A stretch of 64,000 nt of DNA, taken from Mariprofundus sp. GTDB lineage: Bacteria > Pseudomonadota > Zetaproteobacteria > Mariprofundales > Mariprofundaceae. The position numbers and the translations under genes are program-made. Positions 1 to 9,348 of the stretch are shown one piece after another. The DNA lies in contig JAJFLH010000035.1 in NCBI GenBank assembly GCA_021772775.1, positions 124,001 to 188,000 of the forward strand, read 5' to 3'. The notes below the pieces were generated by a model, which was given only the letters and a program-made list of their open reading frames with translations, was not told the DNA's origin and did no database searches. Within the stretch, counting starts at the first letter, position 1, and every line of letters starts with the position of its first letter.

Positions 1-356
1 TTGAACAGACAGAAGGCACCGAAATCCCGGAAGCAGAAGATGAAAGTGATGCTCCCCCAGTGCTAATGGATATAGATAATATCACCGTGAATTTAGCCGA
101 TACTGACCAGAGTCGTTTTCTACGCACAAAAATTAAACTGGAAGTACGTAACGAAGAAGCTCAGGCCAAAGTGACTGAGAATATCGTCAAGGTCAATGAT
201 TTGATCATCACCATCCTCTCCAGTAAAAAGTTTTCTGAAATCCGAACGCCACAAGGTAAATATGAGCTTAAAGAGGATCTAATTTATCGCATGAATAGAG
301 CTGTTGGTGGAAAACCAATTAAGAATCTCTATTTCACTGATTTTGTATCCCAGTAA
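1..356 (+). CDS. fliL: Flagellar basal body-associated protein FliL (3' part)
   Basis: The reading frame is open from the left edge, so the start lies outside the window. The visible N-terminal part is an acidic linker, followed by a compact domain with the FliL pattern: a stretch ending in FLRTKIKLEV, an acidic helix, then the ILSSKKFSEIRTPQGK motif near the C-terminus. FliL is a single-pass inner-membrane protein that surrounds the stator at the motor; its transmembrane helix would lie before the window. A GTG at 60 could be mistaken for the start but lies inside the linker. fliM follows 52 bases later, as in the usual fliLMNOPQR order. The call rests on these motifs plus synteny. Confidence 0.88.
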   Translation, partial: EQTEGTEIPEAEDESDAPPVLMDIDNITVNLADTDQSRFLRTKIKLEVRNEEAQAKVTENIVKVNDLIITILSSKKFSEIRTPQGKYELKEDLIYRMNRAVGGKPIKNLYFTDFVSQ

Positions 357-408
357 ACGGGCCGACATCAGATGGTAGGTTCTAAGACAATGGTTATGGG
401 AGAAGCGT

Positions 409-1395
409 ATGAGTGAACCCATTCTTGCACCCGAAGAAATTGAAGCATTGATGGCTGAAGTAGCTCCGTCTGAAAAAACAGACGCAATGTTTGCTTCCCT
501 ACCACCGATGCAGCAACCCGAACAGGTCGATCTATTTCGTTTCGACAGCTTCGATGAGGATAGCCCTGAGCGTTACCCCATGTTTGTTAATCTGCAGGAA
601 AGATTAGTTGAGATGCTCGACGAACAATGGGATGAACTGTTCAGACGCGATATCAGCGTACAGTTAAACAAACTGGAAAGTACTGTTTATAAAGAACTTA
701 TCACAGTTGACCATCCACAAGTCTATTTTGTCTTCGAAGTAGAATCCTTTGGCCGTATGATGGCAACATTTGATACCGCACTCATTGTCGCTTTTGTCGA
801 TGCCATGCTTGGTGGTGATGGAGAAGCAGCAGATGATCCAGAATCCTTATCGCCTGTTGAACTGCGTTTAAGTGAACGTATTGCCGAAAAGATTGGTCAA
901 ACGCTCGGCAAACTTTGGAAACCGGTACACCCCCTGGAATTTACTCTCTTTAAAATTGATCATGATCCACAGTTTCTGGCCATGACAGGTGCAATGGAAA
1001 AATGCTTCAGCACCTATTTTGATGCCAAAATAAGCGAAGAATTAACCGGTCAATTTGGCCTGCATTATCCGCATCCTTTCCTTGAGCCTATGTTTGAAAT
1101 TCTGCGTGTCGCGGTAAGCGATGAACCGACGTCTGATGATACTGAGTGGTCCGATAGCTTAATGGACCGTATTTCCAAAACATCTTCTGATGTACGCTTT
1201 GAATTAGGCCGATGTCAGATTGATATTGGTACATTTCTGGATCTCAAACCCGGTGAATTTTTACCCCTTAACATCAGAACCAGTGACCCATGTTCGTTAT
1301 GGGTTGAAAATATCCCCCTATTTCAAGCCCGAGCTGGTGAAAGAGAGGGTATATTGGCAGCAGAAATCATAGAACCAATCCGCATGGAGGCATAA
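409..1395 (+). CDS. fliM: Flagellar motor switch protein FliM
   Basis: This is a C-ring component that binds phosphorylated CheY and sets rotation direction. The first residues carry the CheY-binding segment (LAPEEIEALM, compare the usual LSQEEIDALL). The middle domain contains the GGDGE turn of the CheC-like fold. The C-terminal part is the FliN-like (SpoA) domain, with IDIGTFLDLKPGEFLPL and the SLWVENIPLFQARAG strand. The length of 328 residues is normal. The gene begins after a GGGAGAAG ribosome site and is followed by fliN two bases after its stop, so the two are surely co-translated. Confidence 0.97.
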   Translation: MSEPILAPEEIEALMAEVAPSEKTDAMFASLPPMQQPEQVDLFRFDSFDEDSPERYPMFVNLQERLVEMLDEQWDELFRRDISVQLNKLESTVYKELITVDHPQVYFVFEVESFGRMMATFDTALIVAFVDAMLGGDGEAADDPESLSPVELRLSERIAEKIGQTLGKLWKPVHPLEFTLFKIDHDPQFLAMTGAMEKCFSTYFDAKISEELTGQFGLHYPHPFLEPMFEILRVAVSDEPTSDDTEWSDSLMDRISKTSSDVRFELGRCQIDIGTFLDLKPGEFLPLNIRTSDPCSLWVENIPLFQARAGEREGILAAEIIEPIRMEA

Positions 1396-1397
1396 TC

Positions 1398-1700
1398 ATG
1401 ACTGATGATGCGTTAGAAAACCAACAAGGAGGCGAACAAACAGCTAACCTTGAGACCATTATGCATGTTCCACTGGAAATCAGTGTCGAGCTTGGCCGAG
1501 TCAGAATGCCACTGCATGAAATAGCACGCATGAATAAAGGCATGGTGATTGAACTCAATAAAGAAGCCAATGCTGAAGTTCAGATATTGGCCAATGGTAG
1601 TATTTTTGCCAAAGGCGAGGTGGTCACCACAGGAAACAAACTCGGTGTACGTATCACTGAAGTCGTATCTACGTCCGCCCGCATCAACAGCTTGTCTTAA
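1398..1700 (+). CDS. fliN: Flagellar motor switch protein FliN
   Basis: FliN forms the lower rim of the C-ring with FliM and docks the export ATPase complex. The 100-residue protein has a short variable N-terminus (about 20 residues) and then the complete SpoA domain: VPLEISVELGRVRMPLHEI, the KGMVIELNK loop and the FAKGEVVTTGNKLGVRI strands. It starts two bases after fliM stops, between fliM and fliO. Nothing is unusual. Confidence 0.96.
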   Translation: MTDDALENQQGGEQTANLETIMHVPLEISVELGRVRMPLHEIARMNKGMVIELNKEANAEVQILANGSIFAKGEVVTTGNKLGVRITEVVSTSARINSLS

Positions 1701-1720
1701 AACCCTTCTGAGTTAATTAA

Positions 1721-2011
1721 ATGGAAACCAGCATGTTATCGATGTTATTTCAATCTATGTTGGCGTTGGCCTTTGTCCTAGCTCTATTCGCTCTACTGGT
1801 GTGGGGAATGCGGCGTTTGAACCTCCACAACGGGGGACCCGCTAAAGGTGATTTTAAAATCATTCAACGTATGCATATCGACAATAAAAACAGCATTGTC
1901 GAAATCCGCCACAAAGATCAGCACTACCTGCTTGGCCTATCTCCTGGCGGCATGGTGCAACTTCGAACGGATCAAACGACAAACGCATTAAAGGCTGATA
2001 AAAATGAATAA
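1721..2011 (+). CDS. fliO: Flagellar biosynthetic protein FliO
   Basis: FliO is a small bitopic membrane protein that assists assembly of the FliPQR export gate. The 96-residue product has one hydrophobic helix (about residues 6-28), the basic WGMRRLN junction, and a cytoplasmic tail with the FliO signature VEIRHKDQHYLLGLS. It lies between fliN and fliP and overlaps fliP by eight bases. The family is poorly conserved, so the call leans on position as well as on the tail motif. Confidence 0.93.
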   Translation: METSMLSMLFQSMLALAFVLALFALLVWGMRRLNLHNGGPAKGDFKIIQRMHIDNKNSIVEIRHKDQHYLLGLSPGGMVQLRTDQTTNALKADKNE

Positions 2012-2753
2012 ACAGCTCATTATCGGCATATTATACCTTATCGCTTTATGCCTACCTACATGGGCTAGCGCTGCCGATATACCGACTCTTTCATTCAGCT
2101 TAGGCGAAAGTGATGATCCAGATGCTTGGTTCACAGGCCTGAAAATCATCGCCATGATGACTATATTAACCTTGGCACCATCAATCCTGATCATGATGAC
2201 CTCATTCACCCGTATCCTCATCGTCTTCGCCTTTCTGCGTCAAGCTATGGGAACCCAGCAATCACCTCCCAATCAGGTTCTTGTTGGATTGGCCCTATTC
2301 CTGACGATATTTATCATGATGCCCGTATGGGAGAAAATTGATACGAATGCACTCACCCCCTACCTCAACGAAGAAATTAAGCAGTCTGTCGCCATAGATC
2401 GAGCCATTGAACCAATAAGTTCATTCATGTTGAAGCAAACCCGTGAAGATGATCTTATTTTGTTTCTCGGTGCTGCAAAAATAGACAAACCAGAGAAAGC
2501 CGAAGATATACCCCTACATGTATTAATCCCTTCATTTGTCATATCTGAACTGCGTACAGCCTTTGAAATTGGTTTTCTGATTTACATCCCGTTTGTCATC
2601 CTTGATATGGTCGTTGCCAGTGTATTGATGTCCATGGGTATGATGATGTTACCACCGGTCATGATCTCCTTACCGCTAAAAATCATTCTGTTTGTATTGG
2701 TTGATGGCTGGCATCTCATCACCGCCAATCTGCTCGCAAGCTTCAAGATGTAG
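2004..2753 (+). CDS. fliP: Flagellar export gate protein FliP
   Basis: FliP is the main subunit of the FliP5Q4R1 core of the flagellar type III export gate in the inner membrane. The 249-residue protein starts with a cleavable signal peptide ending in TWASAAD, as in most FliP. It has family segments LAPSILIMMTSFTRI, AMGTQQSPPNQVLVGLALFLT, FEIGFLIYIPFVILDMVVAS and the MGMMMLPPVMISLPLKI stretch. The start overlaps the end of fliO, indicating translational coupling. Confidence 0.97.
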   Translation: MNKQLIIGILYLIALCLPTWASAADIPTLSFSLGESDDPDAWFTGLKIIAMMTILTLAPSILIMMTSFTRILIVFAFLRQAMGTQQSPPNQVLVGLALFLTIFIMMPVWEKIDTNALTPYLNEEIKQSVAIDRAIEPISSFMLKQTREDDLILFLGAAKIDKPEKAEDIPLHVLIPSFVISELRTAFEIGFLIYIPFVILDMVVASVLMSMGMMMLPPVMISLPLKIILFVLVDGWHLITANLLASFKM

Positions 2754-2811
2754 TCCTGTGTTGATTCTTCATAATCTTCAACTATGGCCTACACTTTGCT
2801 CTTAACGCATT

Positions 2812-3081
2812 ATGGGACCTGATTCAGTCATTCAAATCGGCAGTGAAGCTGTCAAAATGGTATTGCTTTTATCAATGCCTATGCTGGTCGTTGCTTTGGT
2901 TGTAGGTATTGCGATTTCGCTGTTTCAGGCCGTCACCCAGATTCAGGAAATGACGCTGACATTTGTACCCAAGATTATTGCCGTTTTTGCTGCCATTATT
3001 ATTGCTGCCCCTTGGATGACAGAGCGCTTGATAAGCTTTACCCGTGATATTTTTAATATGATTCCAACTTTAACTAATTAG
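2812..3081 (+). CDS. fliQ: Flagellar export gate protein FliQ
   Basis: FliQ is a two-helix membrane subunit of the export gate that wraps around FliP/FliR. The product is 89 residues, the standard length. The first hydrophobic hairpin is followed by the family motif ISLFQAVTQIQEMTLTFVPKI, which has the glutamine-rich pore-facing segment. It is separated from fliP by 58 bases, the largest gap in this block. Confidence 0.96.
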   Translation: MGPDSVIQIGSEAVKMVLLLSMPMLVVALVVGIAISLFQAVTQIQEMTLTFVPKIIAVFAAIIIAAPWMTERLISFTRDIFNMIPTLTN

Positions 3082-3102
3082 TCGACAAAGGTGATCTAGC
3101 TA

Positions 3103-3885
3103 ATGGATTTCCCATGGTTTGATATCCAACATATCATCGTAGCCTCTTTGATCCTGCTCCGTGTTAGCACCCTGATCATCTTATTACCTGTGCTTGGGCA
3201 TCAGTTGGTTCCCGTACAGGTTAAAGTTGGTTTCATCGTTTTGCTTAGTCTGCTTATTTTCCCCATTGTTCAGGATCAAGTTCCAACCATCCCCATTAAC
3301 CCCATTGTTTTTGCCACTATAGCAGTACAGGAGATGTTAATCGCCGGAGCTCTGGCACTTTTTGCTCAGCTTATTTTTACCGCAGCCCAGTTTGCAGGCC
3401 AACTCATGAGCTTTCAAATGGGTATGACCGTGGCGAATGTCTTCGATCCTATCACCCGCAGCCAACAGTCTGTTCTTTCTCAAATGGTGATGACTCTGGC
3501 CATGTTGCTTTGGGTTGTCGTTGGTGCCCACCAGATATTTATTCATGCTTTGATTGATTCATTCACTCTTTTTCCGATTAACCATGAATGGAATTTTTCT
3601 GCTTTTTTAGACTTAACCGATGCCACCGGCAGCATGTTTATTCTATCGCTAAAGATTGCAGCACCAATCATGCTGCTACTGACATTTGTCTATATTGCAC
3701 TCGGCCTGTTGGCTCGAGCGGTACCGCAAATCCAGGTATTCTTTGTCAGCTTCCCACTCACCGTTGGGCTGGGTTTACTTACCTTTTCACTCGGTATGCC
3801 TGCTATGATTTATTTGATGGGTGATTCCTTCATCACGCTTTCCAACCAGGTTCCCCTATTTTTACGTCATCTAGCAGGCAATTAA
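3103..3885 (+). CDS. fliR: Flagellar export gate protein FliR
   Basis: FliR is the single-copy subunit at the tip of the export gate core. The 260-residue protein has six or so hydrophobic segments and characteristic FliR motifs: RVSTLIILLPVLGH near the N-terminus, GQLMSFQMGMTVANVFDP in the middle, and ARAVPQIQVFFVSFPLTVGLGL near the C-terminus. It is the last gene of the flagellar block. No flhB follows; instead a convergent gene begins 42 bases on. No clear intrinsic terminator is visible between them. Confidence 0.96.
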   Translation: MDFPWFDIQHIIVASLILLRVSTLIILLPVLGHQLVPVQVKVGFIVLLSLLIFPIVQDQVPTIPINPIVFATIAVQEMLIAGALALFAQLIFTAAQFAGQLMSFQMGMTVANVFDPITRSQQSVLSQMVMTLAMLLWVVVGAHQIFIHALIDSFTLFPINHEWNFSAFLDLTDATGSMFILSLKIAAPIMLLLTFVYIALGLLARAVPQIQVFFVSFPLTVGLGLLTFSLGMPAMIYLMGDSFITLSNQVPLFLRHLAGN

Positions 3886-3927
3886 GCCTGAATGTTTGAT
3901 CCCATAATATGAAACCTCTACTGATAT

Positions 3928-4395
3928 TTAATTAATAACAGGGGCATAGATGATAAAATAACCAGCATTATAAAAGCAGTGCAATAGTATACTGGGTAGT
4001 AACCAGCCATCATAACGATCTCTAAAATAACCAAAGATTAGAGATGGCAGCAAGACAAGGAGTGCCATCAACGGCGCATGATAAATAAAATGCATTGCGA
4101 CAAAGATCACGCTGGTCACCATATTGGCATATGTAATGCCAATAATACTTTGTTCACCCCACGCTTTACTGCTCAACCACCCCTGTAGCCCACCACGAAA
4201 AACAATCTCTTCTAACAGTGGCTGCACAAGAACCAGAGATAGAAATAACCATGGTGCCAGCATAATCCAGCTCAACGAAAACTGCGGTGAATCGATCAAG
4301 AACAGCAGCGTCCACAATACAGGTGCAGCAAGAATAGCTAGCCCATATTGCCAATCCATCTTGAGGTGCATACGAGTCATCACTGTTTTCATCAT
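3928..4395 (-). CDS. CPBP family intramembrane protease-like protein
   Basis: A 155-residue membrane protein carrying all three motifs of the CPBP (CAAX protease and bacteriocin-processing, Abi) family: EEIVFRG (EExxxR), FVAMH (FxxxH) and HCFYN (HxxxN). In family members these residues coordinate the metal or form the active site within the membrane. Several hydrophobic helices surround the motifs. It is short compared with many CPBP proteins. It lies downstream of a DUF3187 gene with an 11-base gap, suggesting one minus-strand operon with ispH upstream. The substrate cannot be inferred. Confidence 0.85.
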   Translation of the reverse strand: MMKTVMTRMHLKMDWQYGLAILAAPVLWTLLFLIDSPQFSLSWIMLAPWLFLSLVLVQPLLEEIVFRGGLQGWLSSKAWGEQSIIGITYANMVTSVIFVAMHFIYHAPLMALLVLLPSLIFGYFRDRYDGWLLPSILLHCFYNAGYFIIYAPVIN

Positions 4396-4405
4396 CCAAT
4401 GAGCG

Positions 4406-5389
4406 TTAATTTAGCTGCCAATTTATACCGGCAGTCACGGAAACATCCTGAGTGGTTACTTGGGTAATATTTTCAACAAAAGCCAGAGTCCAGCCCCAGC
4501 CATATGAAGTGACTCCACGTAATCCGAAAGAGACCAAAAAAGGAGGATGATCCAGATTTGAAATAGCAGTTCGATACGGCGAATTACCACCCTGCGCTTG
4601 TACGATGAGCCCCACGCTATCAAACACCCTGTAACCAACGGTGAACGATCCACGCGAATACGTTTTCTTATAGCGCAGACCCGGTTCATCCTTAACCAAG
4701 GGCACGATCAACCAGCCCTCAAGATGGGCCGACCAATCCCCCTGATGCAGTGAAGTGACAAAGCCTGCGGCAATATCAGCAGCCCCACTACCCCAACCGC
4801 GAGACTTTGACGCTGTGGGCAGCTTTGACGCCGCCAGTACATCCATAGCCCAATGTTCACTGCCTGCAAGATGATAACGAGCGGAGAGTTCAATATTACC
4901 AAACTCCCAGCGGTTTTGGCCTTGCCATTGAGCGCCACTATTATGATCCAGAGCATAAGCATAACTACTGTTAGGACGATACTGACGCCCACCATTGGGC
5001 AGTCCAAACCAGCGGTGAAAGTTCTGAATGGTATCATCAAAAACACCACTTGCAGGCACAATAACTGGTGTTCGAAGAGATAGCTCAAAACTGTCACTCA
5101 AAGCCAAACGCATAACAGGATCAAACAGATATAATTCCATATCCACAGATAGCTGACTGATCGGCAATTGATCAAATTGGTAAAGCGAGGCGTAATGATG
5201 ATTTAACTCAAATGACCATGATTGATCATACGAGCGTAATGCTGAATCCGGTGTTGGGTCAAAAAATCGCATCATAACCGGATCAAGATTACGCACTGGC
5301 AATGGCGTAATCATATCAGCTGCAGCACTCTGGCTGCTGAAAGAGATCAACAGCAGCACGAAAGCAGACAGCCTAGATATTGGCTTCAC
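4406..5389 (-). CDS. DUF3187 family exported protein
   Basis: A 327-residue protein with a signal peptide ending near QSAAAD. The mature start, TPLPVRNLDPVM, resembles the opening of DUF3187 proteins. The rest alternates aromatic and polar residues (SFELSLRTPVIV, RGVTSYGWGWTLAFVEN) and ends in a strand with a terminal aromatic-rich segment, consistent with an outer-membrane beta-barrel. Start is GTG at 5389, sharing one base with the ispH stop codon (TAGTG), so it is translationally coupled to ispH. The function of the family is unknown. Confidence 0.75.
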   Translation of the reverse strand: MKPISRLSAFVLLLISFSSQSAAADMITPLPVRNLDPVMMRFFDPTPDSALRSYDQSWSFELNHHYASLYQFDQLPISQLSVDMELYLFDPVMRLALSDSFELSLRTPVIVPASGVFDDTIQNFHRWFGLPNGGRQYRPNSSYAYALDHNSGAQWQGQNRWEFGNIELSARYHLAGSEHWAMDVLAASKLPTASKSRGWGSGAADIAAGFVTSLHQGDWSAHLEGWLIVPLVKDEPGLRYKKTYSRGSFTVGYRVFDSVGLIVQAQGGNSPYRTAISNLDHPPFLVSFGLRGVTSYGWGWTLAFVENITQVTTQDVSVTAGINWQLN

Positions 5390-6357
5390 TAGCGCAGTGC
5401 CGCAGGCAGACTAAACGTTACATTTTCCTCACGGACAGATAGCACTTCAGTCGTCCCAAAACCATGTTCATCCAACCAGCTTATGACGCCTTGAACCAAT
5501 ACTTCGGGGGCTGAAGCACCCGCACTGATACCAATACGATCATCCGATGAAAACCAGTTCACCTCAATATCTTCCGGCCCATCTATCAAATATGCAGACC
5601 GCCCTGTTCTTTCGGCTACTTCGCGCAAACGATTTGAATTGGAAGAGTTTTTCGAGCCTATCACCAGTACTACATCTGATTTTTCAGCCAATACTTTGAC
5701 TGCTTCCTGCCGGTTACTGGTGGCATAACAAATATCTTCGCGTTTAGGCCCTAAAAGCTTTGGAAAACGTGCTTTCAAAGCAGCAATCACATCAGCCGTA
5801 TCATCCACGCTCAAGGTAGTTTGAGTAACATAAGCCAGCTTCTCAGAATCATTCACAACCAGTTCAGCTACATCTTCCGGCTCTGAAATTAGCAACACAG
5901 CACCTGCTGGTGCCTGCCCCATGGTACCCTCAACTTCCGGGTGCCCTGCATGACCAATTAAAATCACCTGATCGCCATTCTGATAGTGACGCAACAACTC
6001 TAAATGTACTTTGGTAACCAGCGGACAGGTCGCATCAATGACACGCAAATCGCGTGCATCACCCGAGGCTCGCACCTCCTTACTAACACCATGGGCTGAA
6101 AAAATTAACACGGCACCATCTGGTGCATCAGCTACCTCTTCAATAAAGACAGCTCCTTTAGAACGTAGATCTTCAACAACAAAACGATTATGCACAATCT
6201 CATGACGCACATAAACCGGAGCACCATAGACATCCAGCGCACGCTCAACGATTTCGATAGCCCTATCCACACCGGCACAAAAACCACGTGGTTCAGCCAG
6301 CAAAACGGGTTTGGCTTGAAAAGTAATTACTTCTAAAATGGGTACTTCTTGCTGCAT
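5389..6357 (-). CDS. ispH: 4-hydroxy-3-methylbut-2-enyl diphosphate reductase IspH
   Basis: IspH is the last enzyme of the MEP isoprenoid pathway, reducing HMBPP to IPP and DMAPP with a 4Fe-4S cluster. The three cluster cysteines are in recognisable contexts: RGFCAGV (about Cys27), [11 protein letters not shown] and [11 protein letters not shown]. The substrate-binding [17 protein letters not shown] and [10 protein letters not shown] motifs are also present. The length of 322 residues is typical. It is the first gene of a likely three-gene minus-strand operon and is divergent from the peroxiredoxin gene. Confidence 0.97.
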   Translation of the reverse strand: MQQEVPILEVITFQAKPVLLAEPRGFCAGVDRAIEIVERALDVYGAPVYVRHEIVHNRFVVEDLRSKGAVFIEEVADAPDGAVLIFSAHGVSKEVRASGDARDLRVIDATCPLVTKVHLELLRHYQNGDQVILIGHAGHPEVEGTMGQAPAGAVLLISEPEDVAELVVNDSEKLAYVTQTTLSVDDTADVIAALKARFPKLLGPKREDICYATSNRQEAVKVLAEKSDVVLVIGSKNSSNSNRLREVAERTGRSAYLIDGPEDIEVNWFSSDDRIGISAGASAPEVLVQGVISWLDEHGFGTTEVLSVREENVTFSLPAALR

Positions 6358-6422
6358 TCAATCGCCCCTTGCGCTACGGTGTCGCGGCAAGACTAACAAT
6401 ATATTATCATGAGGTAACAGCA

Positions 6423-6905
6423 ATGGCAGATTATAGCATTAACCCCGGCGATGCAGCACCAGCCGACATCGAACTCAACACTTGGCCAGAAGGCACTTTA
6501 AAGCTCGCAGATCTGCAAGGGCAATGGGTTATTGTCTACTTCTACCCCAAAGATAATACATCAGGCTGCACCACTGAATCATGCGAATTTCGTGATGCCC
6601 TACCCGACTTCTCAGCCGCTAACGCAGCCATCGTCGGTGTTAGCCGTGACTCAGTGAAATCACATGCCGGCTTCATAGAAAAACAGAGTCTTAATTTCCC
6701 TCTGATTTCTGACCCTGATGAAACCCTCTGCAAAGCCTTTGATGTGATGCAGATGAAAATGAATTACGGTAAAGAGTATCTCGGCGTAGAGCGCTCAACT
6801 TTCATCATCAACCCTGAAGGTGATATCGCTTTTGCATGGCGCAAAGTACGTGTGAAAGAGCATGTTGAAACCGTACTAAGCACCCTTAAAGAACTACAGT
6901 CGTAA
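6423..6905 (+). CDS. bcp: Thiol peroxidase/peroxiredoxin, Bcp (PrxQ) type
   Basis: Reduces hydroperoxides using a peroxidatic cysteine. The motif FYPKDNTSGCTTESCEFRD contains the peroxidatic Cys and, five residues later, the resolving Cys of the 1-Cys/atypical 2-Cys PrxQ group. The GVSRDSVKSHAGFIEKQSLN segment and the ERSTFIINPEG strand are typical. I place the start at the ATG at 6423, preceded by GAGGTAA; this gives 160 residues beginning MADYSINPGD. An in-frame start at 6369 would add 18 residues unlike the family. It is divergent from ispH and probably monocistronic. Confidence 0.93.
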   Translation: MADYSINPGDAAPADIELNTWPEGTLKLADLQGQWVIVYFYPKDNTSGCTTESCEFRDALPDFSAANAAIVGVSRDSVKSHAGFIEKQSLNFPLISDPDETLCKAFDVMQMKMNYGKEYLGVERSTFIINPEGDIAFAWRKVRVKEHVETVLSTLKELQS

Positions 6906-6957
6906 GCCAATATATCAGGTGAATTTCGCTTGCAAAAGAGAAAAACCATTGGGGAAC

Positions 6958-7011
6958 AAAGGCACAACACAAACATTCACATTAAAGTGACTGATAAAAC
7001 GTTGTGCCTTT
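6958..7011. repeat. Intergenic inverted repeat before coaBC
   Basis: An 11-bp perfect inverted repeat, AAAGGCACAAC at 6958-6968 and GTTGTGCCTTT at 7001-7011, separated by 32 bases. The right arm continues into a second copy of GTGCCTTT, giving a short tandem GTGCCTTTGTGCCTTTG that ends 20 bases before the coaBC ATG. A related sequence occurs before the epimerase gene at 35,047. This looks like a dispersed intergenic repeat; a hairpin in the coaBC leader is possible. Confidence 0.6.
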
Positions 7012-7039
7012 GTGCCTTTGTCATTTAAGGTTCAATGCA

Positions 7040-8218
7040 ATGGTTAGCGGCAAAAAAATATTGATCGGTATTGGTGGCGGCATAGCTGTTTATCGTATTG
7101 CTGAACTCACGCGTCTACTTATCAAAGCAGGTGCCGATGTGCGTTGCGTGATGACAAAGTCCGCTTGTGAATTTGTGACCCCGTTAACCTTTGAAGCATT
7201 AACCGGTGAACCGGTACACACTGAACTCTTTGATCTCACTTCAGAAAGGGAGATGGGCCATATCAAACTTGCACGCTGGGCTGATGCGGTGATCCTTGCA
7301 CCAGCCACTGCTCATTTAGTAGCACGTTTGGCGCATGGCATTGCTGATGATCTATTAAGCACCATCATGCTAGTGTGTGATAAACCAATTCTAATGGCTC
7401 CTGCAATGAACACATCCATGTGGGACTCAAGCGCAACACAATGCAATATAGAAACCCTGAAGCAGCGTGGCATAACTATCATTGGCCCTGAATCGGGGCA
7501 GCTTGCCTGTGGTGAACAAGGTGCCGGGCGCTTGGCAAATCCAGCAGCTATTATGAGTGCTTTAACTCCACTTTTATCTGAGCAATCACTACAGGGAGAA
7601 CGCTGGATCATTAATGCAGGGCCCACACATGAAAGCTGGGATGGTGTTCGCATCCTGAGCAATCGTGCCAGTGGTAAGCTTGGTGTATTACTGGCTGAGC
7701 AAGCTGCTGCAAGAGGTGCTGAAGTCTCATTGATTGCAGGCCCTGGCACCCCCCTGACACAGAGCAATATCGAACGCCATAATGTTGAGTCGGCAGAGCA
7801 GATGTTAAACGCATGCCAACAAGAGGCAGCCGATTCTGATATGTTTATCGCTACTGCTGCGGTCAGTGATTTCCGTTTTGCAAAAACGCAAAAAGAAAAA
7901 CTTAAACGCGCTGATACGGCCTGCATGAGCGTTGAATTGATGGCCAATCCCGACATTGTTGCTCAGATCGCAGCGATGCCTAACAGACCAAAAAAAGTTA
8001 TCGCCTTTGCGGCAGAAAGCAGTAACCATATTGAATATGGCAAAAAAAAATTACAGCAAAAAGGCGTCGATGCCATTGTTGCCAATGACATAAGCAATAT
8101 GGGCAGTGATCAAGCTAATGGCTGGTGGATTAGCAACAGTACAACACTGTCAATACAGAGCAATACAAAAACTGAATTTGCAGAGCAGATTATCAATCAT
8201 ATTACGGAGCTTCAATGA
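7040..8218 (+). CDS. coaBC: Bifunctional phosphopantothenoylcysteine decarboxylase/phosphopantothenate-cysteine ligase CoaBC
   Basis: Carries out two consecutive steps of coenzyme A synthesis. The N-terminal flavoprotein (CoaC) half shows [14 protein letters not shown], the PAMNTSMWD motif and the active-site region around the cysteine in [13 protein letters not shown]. The C-terminal CoaB half has [22 protein letters not shown], the TAAVSDFRF motif and the KLKR segment. I use the ATG at 7040 ([10 protein letters not shown]), since the upstream GTG at 7004 lies inside a repeat. The stop overlaps the dut start by four bases (ATGA), the common coaBC-dut arrangement. Confidence 0.95.
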   Translation: MVSGKKILIGIGGGIAVYRIAELTRLLIKAGADVRCVMTKSACEFVTPLTFEALTGEPVHTELFDLTSEREMGHIKLARWADAVILAPATAHLVARLAHGIADDLLSTIMLVCDKPILMAPAMNTSMWDSSATQCNIETLKQRGITIIGPESGQLACGEQGAGRLANPAAIMSALTPLLSEQSLQGERWIINAGPTHESWDGVRILSNRASGKLGVLLAEQAAARGAEVSLIAGPGTPLTQSNIERHNVESAEQMLNACQQEAADSDMFIATAAVSDFRFAKTQKEKLKRADTACMSVELMANPDIVAQIAAMPNRPKKVIAFAAESSNHIEYGKKKLQQKGVDAIVANDISNMGSDQANGWWISNSTTLSIQSNTKTEFAEQIINHITELQ

Positions 8219-8679
8219 GTACTCAATCCAACAACCCCAACGTTCATATTCAGGCTCTGCCACATGGCCAAGGCATTGAACTCCCTTTTTATGCCACTAA
8301 CCACGCTGCTGGTGCCGATCTGCGTGCTGCTATTGATACAGACGTAAGCATTGAACCCGGCACACATGCGCTGATCAAAACAGGTTTTGCTATGGCTTTG
8401 CCAGATAATTTCGAAGCACAAATTCGTCCTCGTTCAGGTTTAGCCCTTAAACATGGCATTACCGTACTTAACTCTCCAGGCACCATTGATGCGGATTACC
8501 GTGGCGAGGTTGGCATCATTTTGATCAATCACGGCAAAGAAACATTTACTGTACAACGTGGTGATCGCATTGCCCAAATGGTTATCGCTCCTTTTGTGCA
8601 GGCTGATTTCATCGCCGTCGATTCACTCAATGAAACTGATCGTGGCGCCGGTGGATTTGGTTCATCTGGCAAACGATAA
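8215..8679 (+). CDS. dut: Deoxyuridine 5'-triphosphate nucleotidohydrolase (dUTPase)
   Basis: Trimeric dUTPase hydrolyses dUTP to dUMP, keeping uracil out of DNA and supplying dTMP synthesis. All five family motifs are visible in the 154-residue protein: [30 protein letters not shown] (with the catalytic Asp), [10 protein letters not shown], and the glycine-rich [11 protein letters not shown] tail. It is coupled to coaBC by an ATGA overlap. Confidence 0.97.
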   Translation: MSTQSNNPNVHIQALPHGQGIELPFYATNHAAGADLRAAIDTDVSIEPGTHALIKTGFAMALPDNFEAQIRPRSGLALKHGITVLNSPGTIDADYRGEVGIILINHGKETFTVQRGDRIAQMVIAPFVQADFIAVDSLNETDRGAGGFGSSGKR

Positions 8680-8822
8680 AAGAAAGTTGCTGCAAATGGC
8701 CTGTAACTTGCTCATTAGTGGAATAAAGAGCTAATAACTAGCAATGCGGTTGCATATCACATCTATTCTGCTGTAATATGCTTTCTAAAGTTCGCGCATG
8801 AGAAAATGGGAGTGAGGTAGAT

Positions 8823-9338
8823 ATGAAGCACTTAATATGGCTAGTTTTGGGATTCACATTAATTATCCCACACGTCATGGCCACCTCCTATTCCAATGAA
8901 ACCGATATGCCAGATGCCATGCAGCATATGGTAAAAGCACCCGAAATTGATTTTATCAGTCTGCGTGACCCATTTGCTTCCTACCTTGTTCGTATAGCTC
9001 CTGTCGCTAAGACTCAATCAACTCAAGCGCCCCATATCGCCCTGAAAGCCCCTCAAATTCAGCCAAGCAACCGCGAACGTGAAAAGCTAGAATCTTATGA
9101 TCTTGAGTCCCTACGCCTGGTGGCTATTTTCAGCATGAGTGGAGAGCGTGTTGCCATGGTCGAAGACTCAACATCCAAAGGTTATATTATTCGTCGTGGT
9201 AGCTATCTGGGTAAAAACAATGGCCAAATTGAAAAAATCACCGACGACACCCTGTTTCTTGTTGAAGAAATGATCAATCCGGCCGGTGATGTCATTGACC
9301 GTCAAGTCAGCTTAACACTTAACGAAGTCAACGAATAA
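8823..9338 (+). CDS. PilP-like pilus assembly protein (isolated gene)
   Basis: A 171-residue protein with an N-terminal signal peptide or anchor (cut after about VMA), a proline/alanine-rich linker, and a C-terminal domain with PilP features: REREKLESYDLESLRLVAI and KGYIIRRGSYLGKNNGQI. In type IV pilus systems PilP sits in the periplasm, linking PilNO to the PilQ secretin. No lipobox cysteine is visible, unlike classical PilP lipoproteins. No pilM, N, O or Q is adjacent; it sits before nth with an 11-base gap. It starts after GAGGTAG at 8815. A divergent PilP-domain paralogue is also possible. Confidence 0.72.
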   Translation: MKHLIWLVLGFTLIIPHVMATSYSNETDMPDAMQHMVKAPEIDFISLRDPFASYLVRIAPVAKTQSTQAPHIALKAPQIQPSNREREKLESYDLESLRLVAIFSMSGERVAMVEDSTSKGYIIRRGSYLGKNNGQIEKITDDTLFLVEEMINPAGDVIDRQVSLTLNEVNE

Positions 9339-9348
9339 AGACCCCACA

